Of a DNA stretch of 29,232 bases, positions 7,881-15,971 are shown piece after piece. Numbering within the stretch: position 1 is the first letter of the stretch; each line of letters starts with the position of its first letter. Location of the stretch: NCBI GenBank assembly GCA_002415025.1, contig DIBR01000057.1, forward strand, positions 31,100 to 60,331. The letters are read 5' to 3'. The position numbers were made by a program, and so were the translations under genes. Origin of the DNA: Spongiibacteraceae bacterium UBA5047 (GTDB lineage Bacteria; Pseudomonadota; Gammaproteobacteria; Pseudomonadales; Spongiibacteraceae). The notes under the pieces are model-generated. The model was not told the origin of the DNA. It did no database searches and was given only the letters and a program-made list of their open reading frames with translations.

Positions 7881-8786
7881 TCAGCCTGTGCCCCGCGTGC
7901 GGTTGCTGAAAGGTTTGGCGTTGGTTTCAATAAACTCGATAATCGCGCTGGCCACATCTTTGCTGGTGGCCGTTTCAATGCCTTCCAGTCCGGGAGATGA
8001 ATTGACCTCCATCACCAGTGGACCGCGCGCCGAGCGTAACAGGTCAACCCCGGCAACGTTCAAGCCCATAATCTTGGCGGCCTTGATGGCAGTAGCGCGC
8101 TCTGTTGGTGTGAGCTTGGTCAGCTGCGCAGACCCGCCGCGGTGCAGGTTTGAGCGGAACTCACCATCCTGTGCAGTGCGTTGCATGGCGGCGACAACCT
8201 TGTTGCCGATAACCAGGCAGCGGATATCGGAGCCGCCGGCTTCCTTGATAAATTCCTGTACCAGAAAGTCTGCTTTCAATTCGCGAAAGGCTTCGATAAC
8301 ACTTTCTGCGGCCTTGACGGTTTCGGCCAATACCACGCCTTTACCCTGGGTGCCTGACAGCAGTTTTACCACCAGCGGCGCGCCGTTCACCAGTTTGATC
8401 AACTGTTTGGTGTTATGAACCTCGTGAGCAAAGCTGGTGCGTGGCATGCCGACCTTTTTGCGCGACAGCAATTGCAGTGAGCGCAGTTTGTCACGCGAAC
8501 GAACAAGGGCAACCGACTCAACCAGACTGTATACGCCGGTCATTTCGAATTGCCGTATAACTGCTTGTCCGTACTGGGTAATTGAGGCGCCAATGCGCGG
8601 GATTACCGCGTCAAAACCTTCCAGCTTTTCGCCCTTGTACCAGATGGTGGGCTGGTCGGAGCTGAGCTCCATATAACATTTGAGTGTGTCGAGTACCTGC
8701 ACTTCGTGGCCGCGAGCAGTCGCAGCCTCAACTAGCCGGCGCGTGGAATACAGGCGACGATTGCGGGACAAAATTCCTATCTTCAT
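7881..8786 (-). CDS. rimK: RimK-type ATP-grasp alpha-L-glutamate ligase
   Basis: ATP-grasp ligase of 301 residues, the length of E. coli RimK, which adds glutamate residues to the C-terminus of ribosomal protein S6. The N-terminus MKIGILSRNRRLYSTRRLVEAA, the ATP-grasp loop VVKLLSGTQGKGVVL, the substrate segment GGSDIRCLVIGNKVVAAM and the metal-binding MEVNSSPGLEGIE all match. The open frame extends to 9110, but ATG 8786 has CAAGGAGCAAGACCC upstream and gives the standard start; the longer frame would overlap the retropepsin gene. It sits between the retropepsin (26-base gap) and the carboxypeptidase (2-base gap). The S6 substrate is by analogy only. Confidence 0.93.
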   Translation of the reverse strand: MKIGILSRNRRLYSTRRLVEAATARGHEVQVLDTLKCYMELSSDQPTIWYKGEKLEGFDAVIPRIGASITQYGQAVIRQFEMTGVYSLVESVALVRSRDKLRSLQLLSRKKVGMPRTSFAHEVHNTKQLIKLVNGAPLVVKLLSGTQGKGVVLAETVKAAESVIEAFRELKADFLVQEFIKEAGGSDIRCLVIGNKVVAAMQRTAQDGEFRSNLHRGGSAQLTKLTPTERATAIKAAKIMGLNVAGVDLLRSARGPLVMEVNSSPGLEGIETATSKDVASAIIEFIETNAKPFSNRTRGTG

Positions 8787-8812
8787 GGGTCTTGCTCCTT
8801 GTTCGTTACGCA

Positions 8813-9256
8813 TTACGACGTTTCGGTATCTGCAGTGCTCAGGCAGTATGATCGCGACGGATCGACGAGGTATCGTCCCTTGAGTGCGGTACGTCCAACC
8901 AGCATGCGAAACAGCATGTTGGAGCGGTTGAACAGCGAGATCTCGGCGGGAAAGGTGTCTGCCCCTATTTTGAATGAGGTCTCGATAATGTAGCGCATCG
9001 TCTTGTGTCCGCCCGAGTCGGTGACACTGCGGTAATCTTTTATCTTTGCGCTGCAACTGACAACGGTGTCGTCGCTGTGCTGCAGCGGGTGAACCTTGAA
9101 GTTGACCCACTGCTCGCCATCGCGCTCGAAGGGTTCTATATCAAAAGCGTGTATCGACGAGCTGCGCGCACCGGTATCGATTTTGGCCTTGATTTTGCCC
9201 AGTTCGAAATCCGGGAATTCCACCCATTCTCGCCAGCCGATTGCCTGCTTTTCCAC
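8813..9256 (-). CDS. Retropepsin-like aspartic peptidase of the 'ATP-dependent zinc protease' family (RimK-associated)
   Basis: 147-residue protein of the family often named ATP-dependent zinc protease (PF05618), whose fold and motifs are those of a single-domain retropepsin. Asp27-Thr28-Gly29-Ala30 in KAKIDTGARSSSIHA is the catalytic loop, and the MLVGRTALKGRYLVDP segment near the C-terminus is the matching hydrophobic-Gly flap/helix region. As with viral retropepsins, a dimer would be needed for activity. The start is GTG at 9256 with GAGG just upstream. It is the first gene of a three-gene minus-strand cassette with RimK and a zinc carboxypeptidase. Pseudomonas rimABK operons pair RimK with a small protease in a comparable way; detailed equivalence is not shown here. 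Confidence 0.85.
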   Translation of the reverse strand: MEKQAIGWREWVEFPDFELGKIKAKIDTGARSSSIHAFDIEPFERDGEQWVNFKVHPLQHSDDTVVSCSAKIKDYRSVTDSGGHKTMRYIIETSFKIGADTFPAEISLFNRSNMLFRMLVGRTALKGRYLVDPSRSYCLSTADTETS

Positions 9257-9378
9257 ACCAACCTCAGTTCATTTGTCTGGTGTTGAGCATAGCGATAAAG
9301 TGCTGTAAATAATAGGGTTTTTGATTTTTCGTGTGGAAAGATCGACGTAAATCCGGTGCCTGGGGGCTGGCGGCAGGC

Positions 9379-9405
9379 AAAAAAAAGCACCCAAGTAAGG
9401 GTGCT
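9379..9405 (-). terminator. Rho-independent terminator downstream of the DUF2889 gene
   Basis: On the minus strand, stem AGCACCC/GGGTGCT with a 6-base loop followed by eight U residues. It lies 115 bases beyond the DUF2889 stop codon, leaving a transcribed 3' region. Confidence 0.88.
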
Positions 9406-9519
9406 GAAGAGGGGGTTCTTTAAAATGGGACCGTGGATGGACACTGAGTTCAGACTACGGCGATTGCACCTTTGCGACCATCCGTAGATGTACTTAGGTC
9501 TTGCTACGGTTGTTAAGAC
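9406..9519 (-). other. Structured 3' untranslated region, possible small RNA
   Basis: Between the DUF2889 stop and its terminator are several inverted repeats: AGGTCTT...AAGACCT (9496-9521) and three copies of one arm sequence, CTACGG at 9456-9461 and 9504-9509 and its complement CCGTAG at 9482-9487, which would allow two alternative hairpins. No convincing ORF is present. A 3'UTR-derived small RNA is possible but not shown. Confidence 0.35.
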
Positions 9520-10308
9520 CTACTTAAAGCGTAAAAGTTGCTCGGGACAATCAGTAAAATCTCGTACGGTATCGACAAGCCTTACTGCCTGCTCAATGAT
9601 GCCTTCGCTGTAAGTGTGGCAGGCTCCCGGTATATGGGGGTGGTCGGTACCGCGCGACCCCTCGATTTTTCGCGAATCAATGCGCCGGGCCGAGGAAACG
9701 AAATAGCCTTTTTGCAGTACAAAGGCGGCTTCGCGCTCGTCGCCCTGGAAATAGTCGTTGGCCCAGGCGGCAAAGCCCCGAAACAGCGGCTTGCCAAGCA
9801 GCTCCGGCGGGTCGAGTAGTTCCCATTCCCGTGTTTTGAAGCGCAGTACCTCTTTTTCGTCGAGGTAGGCAATGGCGTTCGCGGGTTGTCCGTCGCGTTC
9901 ATCATCAACCACCACATCGTAGATACGGGTGGTGTCACCCCGTGCGGCGTGAGCTATTGCCAGCACGCTGAGGTCAAACAAGTGGGTGCAGTTGCTGAAG
10001 GGGTTGATGGCCGCGTTGACGGTTTTCGGGTCGCTGCCCACGGCAACCCCGACCAGGGCCTGAATAGGTGCTATCGAGCCGGCGCAGGTGTTGAAAGGTA
10101 TGCGCAGCGTTTCAGCGTTCACGGCTGTAATGTGGTGCCCGTCATGGCTGAGGGTGGCGCGAAAGCCGTGGCAGTTATCCTCCAGTTCGGCGACAACCTG
10201 CCCGGCTGTGCCGGTCAGGCGTATACGACGCCGGAAACAACCCGAACCGTAATCTGGGTTGGGTGGAAAATCTGTGATACTGCTTTGGTCTGACGAGTAT
10301 GTGGGCAT
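9520..10308 (-). CDS. DUF2889 family protein
   Basis: 262-residue protein of the DUF2889 family. The N-terminal part has the typical GCFRRRIRLTGTAGQVVAELEDNCHGFRATLSHDG; the middle has NTCAGSIAPIQALVG and the Cys/His motif NPFSNCTHLFDLSVLAIAHAA near residues 101-121. No signal peptide or membrane segment is seen. The Cys/His residues could bind a metal, but no activity is known. In other genomes members occur near lipid or aromatic catabolic genes; nothing of that kind is adjacent here. It is transcribed away from the DUF4345 gene and has its own terminator well downstream of the stop. Confidence 0.8.
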   Translation of the reverse strand: MPTYSSDQSSITDFPPNPDYGSGCFRRRIRLTGTAGQVVAELEDNCHGFRATLSHDGHHITAVNAETLRIPFNTCAGSIAPIQALVGVAVGSDPKTVNAAINPFSNCTHLFDLSVLAIAHAARGDTTRIYDVVVDDERDGQPANAIAYLDEKEVLRFKTREWELLDPPELLGKPLFRGFAAWANDYFQGDEREAAFVLQKGYFVSSARRIDSRKIEGSRGTDHPHIPGACHTYSEGIIEQAVRLVDTVRDFTDCPEQLLRFK

Positions 10309-10457
10309 AGTGGCTCAAATGCGGCGAAACCGGAGTTTTGATAGTAACATTCGCTACGCAGGTGAAAGCGTTAGCGAAAGCGGTCAATTCATGGGCATAA
10401 ATGTTCAGCTTTCGGATCGATGCGGCTTTGCAATAATAAAATGGCACGGGAGACTGG

Positions 10458-10844
10458 ATGATGTGGTTGCGAATTTTTCTGTTTGTTCTGGCGGTTGTGT
10501 GGACGCCCTATGGTTTTTTCTGTCTGTTTTTTCCGGAAGCACTGTCAAACTTTGCCGGTTTGCAGGCAACCAGTGTGACCGCCACAACCGAGTTGCGGGC
10601 GATGTACGGCGGTTTGCAAATTAGCATCGGTCTGTCGGCGTTGCTGGGCTTTTTCCGGGTGGTTTATATCGACAAGGTGTTGTTTACCCAGCTGGTTGTG
10701 GTCGCGGGGTTGGCGGTGAGCCGTTTGATCGCCGCGCTGATTGCGGGTGATGGCAGTGGCTACACCATCGGGGCGCTGGTGTTTGAGTGGAGCACTGTGG
10801 TGTTTTGTGTACTGGCCATGCGCAGCCAAACGTCCAATTTGTAA
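10458..10844 (+). CDS. DUF4345 membrane protein
   Basis: 128-residue inner-membrane protein with four predicted hydrophobic helices (about residues 4-26, 50-67, 73-94 and 98-120). The sequence TELRAMYGGLQISIGLSALLGF after the first helix is the DUF4345 hallmark. Two ATG codons stand in tandem after GGGAGACTGG; either could be used. DUF4126-SHOCT follows 36 bases downstream on the same strand. Function unknown. Confidence 0.78.
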   Translation: MMWLRIFLFVLAVVWTPYGFFCLFFPEALSNFAGLQATSVTATTELRAMYGGLQISIGLSALLGFFRVVYIDKVLFTQLVVVAGLAVSRLIAALIAGDGSGYTIGALVFEWSTVVFCVLAMRSQTSNL

Positions 10845-10880
10845 GTATATGATTGATGGTCACACAGGCTGGGGGAAAGC

Positions 10881-11660
10881 ATGAACGAATTTGATCAGGT
10901 AGTGACGCTTATTTCGCTTAGCATGGGTGTGGCCTGGGCGTCGGGGTTGAACCTGTACGCGGCGATTCTGGTGCTGGGGATTGGTGGCGCCACCGGCAAT
11001 GTTGAGCTGCCGCCAGCCTTACAGATGCTGCAGGACCCGATGGTGATAATGGCGGCAGGCCTGATGTACGCGGTGGAGTTTTTTGCGGATAAAACACCGG
11101 GGGTAGATACTGCCTGGGACTCTCTGCATACCTTTATCCGTATCCCGGCGGGCGCGATGCTGGCGGCGGGCAGTGTGGGTGATGTAACGCCGGCGCTGCA
11201 GGTGGCTGCGGGCATTCTGGGCGGCTCGTTGACCTCGGTGACGCACGCCGCCAAAGCCAGCTCACGGGTGTTGATTAATACCTCGCCGGAGCCGTTCACA
11301 AACTGGACCGCGTCGGTGATGGAAGACGTAGCAGTGATTGGCGGTTTGTGGGCAGCGCTGAATCATCCGGTCTTGTTTCTTGTATTGCTGGTGCTGTTTA
11401 TCCTGCTGCTGATCTGGATGCTGCCGAAGTTGTGGCGCGGTGCGATGATTGTGCTGCGCAAGCTCGGGCAGTGGTTGGGGGTGGTTGATAAATCGCTGCC
11501 TCCCGAAGACCTGTCGGCTACGACGGATACGGTTGGTCAGTTACAAAAACTGCAGCAACTGAAACAGAGCGGTGCATTGACCCAGGAAGAATTCGAGATT
11601 GCAAAAGCCAAGGTGCTTGGCAGCGATAAGTTGTCACCGGCAGCAGAGGAGCCCCGCTAA
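10881..11660 (+). CDS. DUF4126 membrane protein with C-terminal SHOCT domain
   Basis: 259 residues. The N-terminal DUF4126 region (about 5-190) has several hydrophobic helices and the family features GVAWASGLNLYAAILVLGI, VEFFADKTPGVDTAWDSLHTFIRIPAGA and LTSVTHAAKASSRVLINTSPEPF. A strong transmembrane helix covers about 163-182. The cytoplasmic tail ends in a SHOCT motif, LQKLQQLKQSGALTQEEFEIAKAKVL (about 218-246), a short two-helix module thought to mediate oligomer formation. Start ATG 10881 has GGGGGAAAGC upstream. Probably cotranscribed with DUF4345. Role unknown. Confidence 0.82.
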   Translation: MNEFDQVVTLISLSMGVAWASGLNLYAAILVLGIGGATGNVELPPALQMLQDPMVIMAAGLMYAVEFFADKTPGVDTAWDSLHTFIRIPAGAMLAAGSVGDVTPALQVAAGILGGSLTSVTHAAKASSRVLINTSPEPFTNWTASVMEDVAVIGGLWAALNHPVLFLVLLVLFILLLIWMLPKLWRGAMIVLRKLGQWLGVVDKSLPPEDLSATTDTVGQLQKLQQLKQSGALTQEEFEIAKAKVLGSDKLSPAAEEPR

Positions 11661-11709
11661 GGGCTGGAGGCTCCTGCCTGAATTTACAGCGACAACTTAC
11701 AGCGACGCC

Positions 11710-12276
11710 TTAGATGGGAAAGTAGTAGGGCCAGATAAGCGCGTCGAGCAGCGCGGTTTGCACGCAGAAAAAGAAATAGCCGCTCAGTGCCAGAGTGAGA
11801 AACACATTGCGGTTTTCAGCGTACTTGTAGAGCTGATGGGCGATCAGAATGGCGCCTGCGCCCGTACCAAACAGCACTGCGCGGATGCACCACCACAAAT
11901 CGAGATTGCTGGCATCGAGCAGCGCAAAGCTCAGAGGCATCCACAGCGCTGAGCAAAACAGAATGACGGCGGTAAGGCCGTTGAGACGTTCAAATAGCAA
12001 TCCGCCGCTATTGGTTCGGCAATCCGCCGGCAAATACTTGATCACGTAGGCAAACACCAGCAGGTAGCCGGCAGCCGCCAACAGCATGTTGATGGAGTAA
12101 AAGCCGAGCAGGGAATCGGGTACGTCGCCCCACAGTTGGTCTACTGCTTCGGGGTATTGCACAAATCCGTAGGCGTAGCTGCCCAGCACGGCAGCGCCGC
12201 CCAGGCAGTTAATCAGAATGTATATCAGCTTTTGCGATGCAAACAGGGTTTGCTCAGGCCTACCAGGCTCAGACAT
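11710..12276 (-). CDS. Hypothetical five-helix membrane protein
   Basis: 188-residue protein not assigned to a family. Five hydrophobic stretches near residues 16-40, 58-81, 95-117, 125-146 and 156-180 predict a polytopic inner-membrane protein; the N-terminus MSEPGRPEQTLFASQ is hydrophilic. The ATG at 12276 has GGAG seven bases upstream. It is the last of three minus-strand genes after finR and a MAPEG gene (72-base gap), so it may be cotranscribed with them. No catalytic motif seen. Confidence 0.65.
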   Translation of the reverse strand: MSEPGRPEQTLFASQKLIYILINCLGGAAVLGSYAYGFVQYPEAVDQLWGDVPDSLLGFYSINMLLAAAGYLLVFAYVIKYLPADCRTNSGGLLFERLNGLTAVILFCSALWMPLSFALLDASNLDLWWCIRAVLFGTGAGAILIAHQLYKYAENRNVFLTLALSGYFFFCVQTALLDALIWPYYFPI

Positions 12277-12348
12277 AAGGGGTCTCCATGTGATGCCTGT
12301 TGTACGTGCCTGCCGCGGTGTTGGATCAGGGCGCCGCAGGAGCGGGCC

Positions 12349-12732
12349 TTATCGGGGCATGGCGTCCATCAGCAAAATGGCGCTGCTAATGGCGAGCACC
12401 AGCCAGGTACCGAGCACGCCGACAAAGCGGGCGCTGGTGACACCGCTGCTGCGGCTCAGGCCGGCTGCGTGCAGCACACGCGAAATGATCAGGCCTGCGC
12501 CCAGGCTGTGGATAACGGCCGCGCTGTTGCCGTTCATTTCTATCAGCAGGATCAACACCAGTATCAGGGGCACATATTCTGTGAAGTTGGCCTGTACGCG
12601 AATGGCGCGCATCAACTCGTCGTTGCCGCCGTCGCCAATGCCAATGCTGTGGGTGCGCCGCGCGTTAACCACGCGTGATGATAGGGCGAGTAATAAAATG
12701 CCGCTCAGGCCTGCGTAAAGTGCTGTGGTCAT
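12349..12732 (-). CDS. MAPEG family membrane protein
   Basis: 127-residue MAPEG (membrane-associated proteins in eicosanoid and glutathione metabolism) homologue, normally a four-helix trimeric inner-membrane protein with glutathione-transferase or peroxidase activity in some members. The core NDELMRAIRVQANFTEYVPLILVLILLIEMNG is the bacterial MAPEG signature (RxQxNxxEyxP). The frame extends upstream to 12840, inside finR, but ATG 12732 has AGGAACCCC before it and gives the family's normal N-terminus. It follows finR by 37 bases. A second, more divergent MAPEG gene lies at 15972-16358. Confidence 0.88.
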   Translation of the reverse strand: MTTALYAGLSGILLLALSSRVVNARRTHSIGIGDGGNDELMRAIRVQANFTEYVPLILVLILLIEMNGNSAAVIHSLGAGLIISRVLHAAGLSRSSGVTSARFVGVLGTWLVLAISSAILLMDAMPR

Positions 12733-12769
12733 GGGGTTCCTGCCATAGTCATAAATCGGGTGGCCCAGC

Positions 12770-13648
12770 TTAACTCTGCTGGCAGAGTTCGAGCCAGCGT
12801 TGAATGCCTGCACTGCGATACTTTTGTTTATGCAGAACAAAATAGAAATGCCGCCGAAAGTCTTTTTCGGGCAGCTCTAATTTGACCAGTCGTTGATGAC
12901 GAACAGCTTCTTCAAGGGTAATGGCCGACAGGCAGCCGATCCCCAGATCGGCTTCCACCGCCCGTTTAATAGCTTCAGTGTGCTGTAATTCCAGTGCGAT
13001 AGTAAGTTGTGGCAGCAGGCCGTGAAACGCACGCTCGAAGGCCTGGCGGGTTCCTGAACCGGATTCGCGCAAGATCCATTTCTGTGCCAGCAGGTCGGCA
13101 TCGCTAATGCGTTGTTTGCCGGCCAGTGGGTGGTTTGGGCTGCAAAACACGGCCAGTTCGTCGTCCCGCCAGGGCAAAATATCGAGGTCGGGGTGGTGGT
13201 ATTCGCCCTCAATCAGGCCAATATCCAGCTCGAAATCGAGCACCTTGGCAGCGATGCTCTCCGTATTGGCTACCTCCAGGCTGACTCGCGCTGCCGGTTG
13301 CTCAGCCATATAGCGTGCGACAATACCGACCGCCAGATAATTGCCGATGGTGAGCGTGGCGCCCACCTTGATTTGACCAATCTGGGAATGTTGCGCCAAG
13401 GCCTGTTCCAGCGCCCGCGCCTGCTCCAGCAAGGCTTCGGCCTGCGGACGCAGAACCCGCCCCAGCTCATTGATTTGTAAGCGCTTGCCAACCCTGTCAA
13501 ACAGCTGGACATCAAATTGCTGCTCCAACTCTTTCAGTGCGCCGCTGGCGGCAGACTGGGACATGGCCAGATGCTCCGCAGCGCGGCTGATGTTGTCGAA
13601 GTGCGCGGCAGCCAGAAACACCTCGAGTTGGCGGAAACTGTATCTCAT
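12770..13648 (-). CDS. finR: LysR-type regulator, FinR-like
   Basis: 292-residue LysR-type transcriptional regulator. The winged helix-turn-helix is at residues 1-60 (FRQLEVFLAAAHFDNISRAAEHLAMSQSAASGALKELEQQFDVQLFDR); the effector-binding domain follows from about 90, with IKVGATLTIGNYLAVGIVARYM. The sequence and its divergent placement next to a ferredoxin-NADP reductase match pseudomonad FinR, which activates fpr under superoxide or redox stress. The start ATG lies two bases from an ATCGG-N5-CCGAT inverted repeat in the shared promoter, so self-regulation is plausible. The name is by synteny and resemblance; related CysB-type regulators look similar. Confidence 0.8.
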   Translation of the reverse strand: MRYSFRQLEVFLAAAHFDNISRAAEHLAMSQSAASGALKELEQQFDVQLFDRVGKRLQINELGRVLRPQAEALLEQARALEQALAQHSQIGQIKVGATLTIGNYLAVGIVARYMAEQPAARVSLEVANTESIAAKVLDFELDIGLIEGEYHHPDLDILPWRDDELAVFCSPNHPLAGKQRISDADLLAQKWILRESGSGTRQAFERAFHGLLPQLTIALELQHTEAIKRAVEADLGIGCLSAITLEEAVRHQRLVKLELPEKDFRRHFYFVLHKQKYRSAGIQRWLELCQQS

Positions 13649-13649
13649 T

Positions 13650-13664
13650 ATCGGTATATCCGAT
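13650..13664. promoter_or_regulatory. Inverted repeat at the finR start, possible operator
   Basis: ATCGG-N5-CCGAT, one base upstream of the finR ATG (minus strand) and overlapping where its ribosome site would be. Could be a FinR autoregulatory site; inference. Confidence 0.4.
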
Positions 13665-13686
13665 TAAGCATAGTTAAATAATCCAT

Positions 13687-13716
13687 TTTACCGATAGGAT
13701 AGGCCGATCCTATAGT
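13687..13716 (+). promoter_or_regulatory. Candidate fpr promoter with LysR-type operator
   Basis: TTTACC (13687-13692), an 18-base spacer and TATAGT (13711-13716) resemble a sigma-70 promoter 38 bases before fpr. The inverted repeat ATAGGAT-N6-ATCCTAT (13694-13713) fills the spacer and runs into the -10 box, the kind of place where an inducible LysR regulator acts. Confidence 0.5.
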
Positions 13717-13754
13717 GTGTGCAACTGCCTAGCCAATGAAGTGAGAGAGTTGAG

Positions 13755-14528
13755 ATGACAACGCTGGCCACAGAACGCGTAACCGATGTACACCACTGGG
13801 ACGACCGCTTGTTCAGCTTCAAAACCAGTCGCGACCCCGCCCTGCGTTTTGAGAACGGACATTTTGTCATGCTGGGCTTGCCCGTAGAAGGTAAGCCGTT
13901 ACTGCGTGCCTATAGCATCGTCAGTGCGAACTACGACGAGGAGCTGGAATTTCTCAGCATCAAAGTGCCCGACGGCTCACTTACGTCACGTCTGCAGCAC
14001 ATTAAAGTGGGCGACGAAGTGCTGGTAAGCCGCAAACCCACAGGTACGCTGGTTGCTGACCACGTATTGCCCGGGCGCCATTTGTATCTGTTTGGCACTG
14101 GCACCGGCCTGGCGCCGTTCATGAGTATCGTCAAGGATCCCGAAATCTACGAGCGCTTTGACAAGATCGTGCTCTGTCACGGTGTGCGCTACCAGAGTGA
14201 GCTGGCCTATGCCGACTATCTGGAAAACGAGCTGCCGCGCAATGAGTTTTTTGGTGAGGAAGTGCGCAGCAAGCTCATTTACTACCCGACGGTAACGCGC
14301 GAGGCCTTCCGTCATCAGGGGCGCCTCACTGACTTGCTGGCCAGCGGCGCCCTGGCCCGCGATATCGGTCTGCCGCCGGTGAGTACCGAACACGACCGCT
14401 TTATGCTCTGCGGCAGCCCGTCGATGCTCAAGGATATGGGGGCGCTGCTGGACGAGCGCGGATTCAAGGAATCGCGCAACGGCTATCTGGGCCACTATGT
14501 GATTGAACGCGCTTTCGTCGAAAAATAG
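13755..14528 (+). CDS. fpr: Ferredoxin--NADP reductase
   Basis: 257-residue FAD-dependent flavodoxin/ferredoxin-NADP(+) reductase that moves electrons between NADPH and ferredoxin or flavodoxin in the cytoplasm, with a role in iron-sulfur repair and oxidative stress. The FAD motif RAYSIVSA is at 51-58, the NADP pyrophosphate motif FGTGTGLAPF at 113-122, and CGSPSML near 218-224. The C-terminal GYLGHYVIERAFVEK is typical of the bacterial subclass that ends in VEK. GAGAG and GAG stand before the ATG. It is divergent from finR and followed by a strong terminator, so it is probably monocistronic. Confidence 0.95.
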   Translation: MTTLATERVTDVHHWDDRLFSFKTSRDPALRFENGHFVMLGLPVEGKPLLRAYSIVSANYDEELEFLSIKVPDGSLTSRLQHIKVGDEVLVSRKPTGTLVADHVLPGRHLYLFGTGTGLAPFMSIVKDPEIYERFDKIVLCHGVRYQSELAYADYLENELPRNEFFGEEVRSKLIYYPTVTREAFRHQGRLTDLLASGALARDIGLPPVSTEHDRFMLCGSPSMLKDMGALLDERGFKESRNGYLGHYVIERAFVEK

Positions 14529-14588
14529 CGGGGCAGCGGTTTCAGTCGGGAAGTTTCAACAGTAGTCGGTCTCGACAGGTCTGACTTT

Positions 14589-14627
14589 GGGGCGGTTACG
14601 GCGCGCGGCTGTAACCGCCCCTTTTTT
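14589..14627 (+). terminator. Rho-independent terminator after fpr
   Basis: Perfect 11-bp stem GGGGCGGTTAC/GTAACCGCCCC with an 11-base loop and six T residues, 60 bases after the fpr stop. Confidence 0.93.
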
Positions 14628-14746
14628 GTGGAGTGAATGGTGGTGGGTTTTCAGGGCTATATGAACAGATTGTAAAACGTGGAGCATGATCTTATGCAGC
14701 GGCGGTGATAGTGTACTTCCCTCAATGAGCTAACGAGGGTCTCTGC

Positions 14747-15901
14747 ATGAAACGCGCGCTTCTGATATTGGTAGTGCTGGTGGTAACCGGATTGCTGGTT
14801 TTTACCTTGGGTAAAAAACCGGAGCCGCTGGACCCTGCTCTGGAGAGTGCAAAACGCCTGGAGCCCGGCCCCCACGATGTTGATTACTTCGACATTACCC
14901 TGACCGACACGACCCGCCCCAGTCAGGCGCACGGCGAGTTTAAAGGTAGTGACTCAAGAGAGCTTAAAACGCGCATTTGGTATCCCGGCGATTTACTCAA
15001 GGAAGGCAAGCCCGCCAGTGCAGCATTGCCGCTGTTGATCTATAGCCACGGCTTTATGTCAACCCGCACCGGAGGAACCTATCTGGCTGAACACATGGCC
15101 AGCAAGGGCTATGTGGTGGCGTCGATGGATTACCCGCTAACCAATTTCAATGCCCCCGATAAACCCTATGTTATCGATGTTGTAAATCAGCCGGGGGATA
15201 TCACCTTCCTGCTAGATCAGCTTCTTAGCTGGCATCGCGAGAGCGGCAATTTATTTGAAGGCGCTATCGACGGGAATCGGATTGGCGTTATGGGCCTTTC
15301 GCTGGGAGGCATGACCTCTACGCTGGCGTCTTTTCACCCACGCTTTGGCGACCCGCGCATTGATGCAGCCGTGTCTATTGCCGGCCCCGGCTTTATGTTC
15401 GGCCCTGCATTCTTCAGGCATCGGGAACTGCCTTACATGATGGTCGCTTCTGAAATTGATGCGCTGGTGGATTACAAAAGCAATGCCTTGCCGGTTCGCG
15501 ATGTGGCGGGCGGCATTTTAGTCACACTGGAAGGTGCGACCCATACCGGCTTTGCGGACATGGCGCGCTTGTTACGCTGGATGGATAACGCCGACAAGCT
15601 CGGCTGCGATCAGGTAAAAAGCAACATTGACCAGAGCAACGAAGACAGCTGGTACCACCTGATTGGCACCGAAGAGGAAGGCATTGTTGCGCGCGACGCA
15701 CCGCCGCTGTGTGAAATGGACCCGCTGCCACCCGGTATGAATCCCATTCGGCAGCACTGGCTTAATCAACTGGCTGTTTCCAGCTTTTTTGAAGCGCAGT
15801 TTGCTGATGATCCGGCGACCCAGCGCAATAGCCGTCTCTATTTGACGCAAACCCTGCCCGAAGAGATTGCCGGCGTTCGGGTAGAAGTGAATAATAACTA
15901 A
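14747..15901 (+). CDS. Alpha/beta hydrolase (PAF-acetylhydrolase/dienelactone-hydrolase type), exported or anchored
   Basis: 384 residues. The N-terminal KRALLILVVLVVTGLLVFTLG helix is a membrane anchor or uncleaved signal. The catalytic domain has the oxyanion element IYSHGFMSTRTGG (about 99-111) and nucleophile Ser185 in MGLSLGGMTS; Asp in EIDALVDY and His in LEGATHTGF complete a plausible Ser-Asp-His triad. The overall pattern (modified strand LKTRIWYPG before the hydrolase core) resembles platelet-activating-factor acetylhydrolase-like esterases. Substrate unknown. It starts after a GAGGGTCTCTGC ribosome region and is 70 bases upstream of a MAPEG gene. Confidence 0.82.
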   Translation: MKRALLILVVLVVTGLLVFTLGKKPEPLDPALESAKRLEPGPHDVDYFDITLTDTTRPSQAHGEFKGSDSRELKTRIWYPGDLLKEGKPASAALPLLIYSHGFMSTRTGGTYLAEHMASKGYVVASMDYPLTNFNAPDKPYVIDVVNQPGDITFLLDQLLSWHRESGNLFEGAIDGNRIGVMGLSLGGMTSTLASFHPRFGDPRIDAAVSIAGPGFMFGPAFFRHRELPYMMVASEIDALVDYKSNALPVRDVAGGILVTLEGATHTGFADMARLLRWMDNADKLGCDQVKSNIDQSNEDSWYHLIGTEEEGIVARDAPPLCEMDPLPPGMNPIRQHWLNQLAVSSFFEAQFADDPATQRNSRLYLTQTLPEEIAGVRVEVNNN

Positions 15902-15971
15902 GTCCGGTGCCCGTCCCGGCGGGCCCGACAAATCCGGCAATACACACAACAACCATAAAAAGGAACTCACT

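Noticed and set aside
9427..9489. 20-codon plus-strand ORF with a G-rich sequence upstream
   Set aside because: It lies opposite the structured minus-strand 3' region, has no terminator or other plus-strand support, and is too short to judge.
12136..12678. 180-codon plus-strand frame
   Set aside because: Antisense to the MAPEG and membrane protein genes; low-complexity Ala/His/Gln-rich shadow.
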